Positions 14,339 to 17,286 of a stretch of 17,286 bases of DNA are shown in pieces. The DNA comes from Gallionellaceae bacterium (GTDB taxonomy: Bacteria > Pseudomonadota > Gammaproteobacteria > Burkholderiales > Gallionellaceae), in contig JAKFXW010000224.1 of NCBI GenBank assembly GCA_021731185.1, positions 1 through 17,286 of the forward strand, in the 5' to 3' direction. Under the pieces are notes generated by a model. The model ran no database searches and had not been told where the DNA came from. It saw only the letters and a program-made list of their open reading frames with translations. Each line of letters starts with the position of its first letter. The stretch's first letter is position 1. The position numbers and the translations under genes are program-made.

Positions 14339-14579
14339 AGCACTCCCTAGGTAATAGGACAGCCGGATAAATTGCGTGCTACAGAACTGGACATTTCATT
14401 TGCTCCCCACACACCCCAATAGGTGGTTGTATGTTTCAGAAAAGTTGTTAATATGCTCTGATACCCCTGCCAGATAACTTAAAATTAAAACTAACTGTGT
14501 ATCTAAGCGCTGGCGTGTTAATGTTAATGGCACAGCACCCTTTTAGACTAATTTTTAATCTACGGGAGAATTTAATATC
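14339..14579 (+). promoter_or_regulatory. Intergenic region with a possible yceI promoter
   Basis: No gene is seen. The best promoter match is TTGTAT (14427-14432), a 16-base spacer and TAATAT (14449-14454), which would give a leader of about 120 bases to the yceI-family gene. GGGAG lies about ten bases before its ATG. No convincing terminator was found after the GGDEF-EAL gene. Confidence 0.3.
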
Positions 14580-15158
14580 ATGAAACATTCGCTATTACTC
14601 ACATTATTCTTAACAATCTGCCTGCCACTAGCGGCTAAGGCAGCGGATAATTACACCATCGATCCAGAGCATAGTTTTCCACACTTCAGCGTCAACCACC
14701 TGGGTTTCTCAACCTTGCACGGTCGATTTGACAAGACCAGCGGCAAAGCCACGCTGGATATAGCAGGCAAAAAAGGATCAGTTGAATTAAATGTTGAAGC
14801 AGCTTCAGTTAACACTGGCTTTGCCAAGCGCGACACTCACTTACGCACACCAGATTTTTTTAATGCGGCTGAATTTCCACTGGTTACCTTCAAATCGACT
14901 TCCTTTAAGTTTAATGGTGACAAGCCCGAGAGCATAGAGGGCAACCTGACACTGCTCGGCGTAACCAAGCCAGTTAAACTTACAGTTATCTCTTTCAATT
15001 GCGGCCTTGACCCTATGGATCCATTAAAGAGAAGAGGGAAGTGTGGTGCCGATGTCAGCGCGCAAATCAAACGCTCTGATTTCGGGATGAAATTTGGTGT
15101 GCCCATGGTTGGTGACGACATTAAGCTGGTGTTTGAAATTGAAGCGATTAAGGACTGA
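14580..15158 (+). CDS. Secreted YceI-family lipid-binding protein
   Basis: 192 residues with a signal peptide ending in AKA (residue 21), so periplasmic. The mature part is a complete YceI domain, a lipocalin-like beta-barrel known to bind polyisoprenoid chains in characterised members. Typical elements are YTIDPEHSFPHFSVNHLGFSTLHGRFD, VELNVEAASVNTGFAKRDTHLRTPDFFNAAEFPLVTFKS, IEGNLTLLGVTKPVKLTV and the C-terminal FGVPMVGDDIKLVFEIEA. The ATG follows TACGGGAG. It is preceded by a 240-bp gap and followed by a 320-bp gap, so it is probably transcribed alone. Physiological role is not defined; stress-linked lipid or quinone handling is the usual guess for the family. Confidence 0.94.
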   Translation: MKHSLLLTLFLTICLPLAAKAADNYTIDPEHSFPHFSVNHLGFSTLHGRFDKTSGKATLDIAGKKGSVELNVEAASVNTGFAKRDTHLRTPDFFNAAEFPLVTFKSTSFKFNGDKPESIEGNLTLLGVTKPVKLTVISFNCGLDPMDPLKRRGKCGADVSAQIKRSDFGMKFGVPMVGDDIKLVFEIEAIKD

Positions 15159-15478
15159 TTTGGTATATACCTATCCAGTATCCTAACCATATTCGTTGCG
15201 CAAAATCACCACGCGGTGAAACGCGTCACCAACTCCATGTGGCGTTTCAAATTTTCCGCGCTGCCGGCAACGTGTTAGCTGGTATTGAATGGATGCACCT
15301 GAGCCACATAACCCGCCAGATCACACGAAAGGGTGAAAAATACTTTTGCGGAACATTTTTACGCGCTTGCAGACTAACACGTGCCTAGTGTCGCTAGTGG
15401 CTGGCACCGAGTAACCTAAAAGTAGCGTTTCACGAAGTTATTCGCAAAAAGTTGAATTCAACATAAGGAGGTGCCCTA
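15159..15478. other. 320-bp intergenic stretch with inverted repeats
   Basis: No gene is supported. TGAAACGC (15217-15224) and GCGTTTCA (15242-15249) form a perfect 8-bp inverted repeat with a 17-base loop, followed by AAATTTT, which may be a weak terminator for the yceI-family gene. CGTGTTAG near 15270 and CTAACACG near 15374 form a second, distant inverted pair. GGTATATACC just after the yceI stop is a short palindrome. The last 15 bases hold the strong ribosome site of the next gene. Confidence 0.4.
15465..15472 (+). promoter_or_regulatory. Strong ribosome binding site of the DUF1566 gene
   Basis: AAGGAGGT, a full anti-16S match, six bases before the ATG at 15479. It fixes the start and suggests high translation. 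Confidence 0.8.
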
Positions 15479-16036
15479 ATGAAAGTTTCACAATTATCCG
15501 TACTATTTTTAACTTTTCTGCTGGGAGTCCTGCCGGGCGCAGTCTCCGCCTCACCTTTTACGATTTTTGCCGATGGCAGCGAAGTTACTGACCAAGATGC
15601 GGGACTGATATGGCGACGCTGCCCCGAGGGCATGATATACAGCAACGATGCCTGTACGGGAACAGCCAGCATGTTTACTCACGAGGAGGCCTTGCGGCAT
15701 GCCGCAACTCAGGGCATAGATATTGGTTGGCGCTTGCCGACTTTAAAGGAGCTTCTCAGTCAGACCAAAAGAACACTCAGTAACATAAAGGTAGATGCTG
15801 TGGCTTTTCCGGCTACGCCACCAGGCAGGTTTTGGACTACCACACCATATTATCTCAGCTCCCACTATGCCTGGAGCGTCGATTTCACCCCAGGCCTCTC
15901 TGTCAGCGCCTGGTACAACCAATTCGGCTATGGTGTCAACACCCCCAGCCACCTCTCTTTTAGTAACTATGTGCGGTTAGTGCGAGATGGCCCAGTGCAA
16001 GATGACCAGTTACATGCTAATCATTCTGCAAAATAA
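15479..16036 (+). CDS. Secreted DUF1566 (Lcl C-terminal-like) protein
   Basis: 185 residues. A signal peptide ends at VSA (residue 24), so the protein is exported. The mature part is a DUF1566 domain: VTDQDAGLIWRRC near the start, EEALRHAATQGIDIGWRLPTLKEL (WRLPT at 84-88), FWTTTPY (118-123), a WSVDF strand and the closing YVRLVRDG. Two cysteines, C48 and C59, could form a disulfide. DUF1566 domains have a C-type-lectin-like fold and are common in secreted proteins of environmental proteobacteria, but their function is unknown. The start is fixed by the strong AAGGAGGT. No neighbour shares an obvious pathway. Confidence 0.88.
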   Translation: MKVSQLSVLFLTFLLGVLPGAVSASPFTIFADGSEVTDQDAGLIWRRCPEGMIYSNDACTGTASMFTHEEALRHAATQGIDIGWRLPTLKELLSQTKRTLSNIKVDAVAFPATPPGRFWTTTPYYLSSHYAWSVDFTPGLSVSAWYNQFGYGVNTPSHLSFSNYVRLVRDGPVQDDQLHANHSAK

Positions 16037-16135
16037 AGATTGATTTTTTGTTGTGCGTCTCGCAAAATCTTGGTGCCCTATACTTGTCTGGCGAATAATT
16101 TAATCAATGCCGGACGATGCAGCAAGTACTTTGAT

Positions 16136-16169
16136 TTCGCGATTTAAAATTACTTTATTCAATCGCAAA
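16136..16169 (-). terminator. Possible hairpin at the end of the ferredoxin transcript
   Basis: On the minus strand TTTGCGATT and AATCGCGAA can pair over nine positions (one U-G) with a loop of about 16 bases, starting nine bases after the ferredoxin stop codon. No T tract follows, so the call is weak. The rest of 16037-16177, between two converging genes, shows nothing else. Confidence 0.25.
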
Positions 16170-16177
16170 GACCCAAC

Positions 16178-16435
16178 TCAGCCCTTCACTGCTGCAATCA
16201 ATTTTTCGTACTTGGCCTGCAGCTGTTCACGGCTTTCTACATATTCAGGATTCAGCGGGATACATTCCACCGGGCACACTTCCACACACTGCGGCGTGTC
16301 GTAGTGACCGACACATTCGGTGCATTTTTTCGGATCGATCACATAAATGGTCTCGCCTTGCGAAATGGCATCATTCGGACATTCTGGCTCGCACACGTCG
16401 CAGTTGATGCATTCATCTGTTATTAAAAGTGCCAC
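16178..16435 (-). CDS. yfhL: 2[4Fe-4S] ferredoxin, Alvin/YfhL type
   Basis: 85 residues. A small cytoplasmic electron carrier with two [4Fe-4S] clusters. Cysteines C9, C12, C15 and C19 form the first CxxCxxCxxxCP set; C38, C41, C50 and C54 form the second, with the 8-residue insertion between C41 and C50 and the extra C58 that mark the Alvin type (named for Allochromatium vinosum ferredoxin). The C-terminal helix REQLQAKYEKLIAAVK is also typical. The ATG is preceded by AAGGA at five bases. It lies 28 bp after coaD on the same strand, a pairing common in proteobacteria, and is probably cotranscribed. The redox partner is not evident here. Confidence 0.93.
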   Translation of the reverse strand: MALLITDECINCDVCEPECPNDAISQGETIYVIDPKKCTECVGHYDTPQCVEVCPVECIPLNPEYVESREQLQAKYEKLIAAVKG

Positions 16436-16463
16436 GCCATTCCTTTTAAATTGCTGGATATAT

Positions 16464-16991
16464 TCAGTCAGGATTTTTTGGTGTCAACTTCTCAAGCTCG
16501 CCAAAGCTTAGAGAATTGCCTACCTTTGGTGCGGATAGTCTGGCCGCAACCGAGGGTGAAACAAACTGGCTGACATCGCCGCCAAAGCGTGCAATTTCGC
16601 GCACCATGCTGGCGGAGATAAAAGTGTAATGCTCGGCGGGGGTCAAAAATAGTGTTTCGACATCTGGGTGTAAAGTGCGATTCATCCCGGCCATTTGAAA
16701 TTCGTACTCAAAATCCGACACCGCTCGCAAACCGCGCAGCACCACACGTGCTTGCTGGGCGCGCACGAAATTCATCAGCAATCCGTCGAATCCCATCACA
16801 TGCACATTTTTATAGCCCGCAAATATTTCCTGCGCCATCGCTACGCGCTCTTCCTGGCTGAACATGGCAGTTCTGCGGCTGGAGGCGACCGCGACGATCA
16901 CATTGCCAAATAATCCGGCGGCACGGCGCACCACGTCTTCGTGACCACACGTGAGCGGATCGAATGTTCCCGGGTAAATTACTTTTATCAT
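16464..16991 (-). CDS. coaD: Phosphopantetheine adenylyltransferase
   Basis: 175 residues, slightly longer than E. coli CoaD (159) because of a C-terminal tail. It transfers AMP from ATP to 4'-phosphopantetheine, the penultimate step of coenzyme A synthesis. The nucleotidyltransferase signature GTFDPLTCGH (8-17) includes the TxGH nucleotide site. LRGLRAVSDFEYEFQMAGMNRTL and the ISASMVREIARFGGDVSQFV segment near the C-terminus are typical of the family. The ATG start lies eight bases after the DJ-1 gene's stop; its AAGG ribosome site overlaps the end of that gene, so the two are likely coupled. The ferredoxin gene follows. Confidence 0.97.
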   Translation of the reverse strand: MIKVIYPGTFDPLTCGHEDVVRRAAGLFGNVIVAVASSRRTAMFSQEERVAMAQEIFAGYKNVHVMGFDGLLMNFVRAQQARVVLRGLRAVSDFEYEFQMAGMNRTLHPDVETLFLTPAEHYTFISASMVREIARFGGDVSQFVSPSVAARLSAPKVGNSLSFGELEKLTPKNPD

Positions 16992-16999
16992 TGCATCTA

Positions 17000-17286
17000 C
17001 TACCTTTTTAGACCGCTCTCAACTTCCAACCGTTTTTCTTTTCCACACAGCCGCTCTACCAACACCAGCGCGAAATCCATCGCAGTACCCGGCCCACGAG
17101 AGGTGATTATTTTTCCATCCTCAACGATGGCTTGCTGTTGTCGCTGCACATTGGGAAAGCTGTCCAACACGCCCGGGAAACTGGTGGCGCGCTTTTCGTC
17201 CAGCACGCCAGCGGTTGCCAGCACCGAGGGCGCGGCGCAAATTGCAGTCACGAATTTATTTTGTGCGGCCATGCATTGCACGATAT
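17000..17286 (-). CDS. DJ-1/PfpI (YajL-like) family protein, 3' part only
   Basis: Only the C-terminal 94 or so residues are inside the window; the reading frame runs off the right edge without a real start (the GTG at 17281 is internal). AICAAPSVLATAGVL contains the nucleophile-elbow cysteine typical of DJ-1/YajL proteins, and SRGPGTAMDFALVLVERLCG is the conserved helix after it. Members act as chaperones or in repair and detoxification linked to glyoxals and oxidative stress; which applies here cannot be told. It is the first visible gene of a leftward unit with coaD eight bases downstream. Confidence 0.9.
   Translation of the reverse strand, partial: IVQCMAAQNKFVTAICAAPSVLATAGVLDEKRATSFPGVLDSFPNVQRQQQAIVEDGKIITSRGPGTAMDFALVLVERLCGKEKRLEVESGLKR

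Noticed and set aside
15270..15382. CGTGTTAG/CTAACACG pair as an integron attC-like site or IS remnant
   Set aside because: The core does not fit the attC consensus, the arms are only eight bases, and no integrase or transposase fragment was found between them.

Overview
The window looks like chromosomal DNA from a betaproteobacterium, probably Nitrosomonadales (Gallionellaceae-like). That placement is inferred from the style of the housekeeping proteins (RadA, TrhO, CoaD with an Alvin-type ferredoxin, a FadE-type acyl-CoA dehydrogenase) and was not tested by any search. I saw no tRNA, rRNA, CRISPR array, phage gene or transposase gene.

Layout, left to right. 1-305: no supported gene; holds a 141-bp MITE-like element (149-289). 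306-7810, all minus strand: a fatty-acid block transcribed leftward as fadE (acyl-CoA dehydrogenase), an acyl-CoA synthetase (fadD-like), a second copy of the MITE, yciA (acyl-CoA thioesterase) and a membrane PAS-GGDEF-EAL protein. 7811-8037: intergenic, with a cluster of GGGGACAATG repeats. 8038-10391, minus: trhO and radA, overlapping by one base. 10561-14338, plus: a secreted NitT/TauT-type solute-binding protein followed by a second membrane PAS-GGDEF-EAL protein, probably a ligand-sensing c-di-GMP pair. 14580-16036, plus: two secreted proteins, YceI family and DUF1566 family. 16178-17286, minus: 3' part of a DJ-1/PfpI gene, coaD and an Alvin/YfhL-type ferredoxin gene.

The most unusual content is two layers of short repeats in the left half. 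First, a MITE-like element is present twice (149-289 and, inverted, 3190-3348). Both copies are flanked by 4-bp direct repeats (TTCA and TCAT), and the second has perfect 16-bp terminal inverted repeats. Second, an 18-bp unit, CCCCACAAGGGGACAATG, has been added precisely inside the second MITE copy. Removing it makes the two copies the same length on each side of the junction (58 + 83 bp). The same unit occurs as two exact tandem copies in frame inside the acyl-CoA synthetase gene, as a 17/18 copy inside the PAS domain of the first GGDEF-EAL gene, and as another 17/18 copy in the fadE-radA spacer. Related 16-base fragments occur in the synthetase gene and in that spacer. Eighteen bases is six codons and the unit has no stop in any of the six frames, so it can enter genes without breaking them. 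I read this as a tiny dispersed repeat, possibly mobilised in trans, that is tolerated in proteins.

Functionally, the left block joins beta-oxidation entry (acyl-CoA ligase, first dehydrogenation) with acyl-CoA hydrolysis. The two GGDEF-EAL proteins point to c-di-GMP control. The remaining genes cover DNA repair (radA), tRNA wobble modification (trhO), coenzyme A synthesis (coaD) and electron transfer (ferredoxin).
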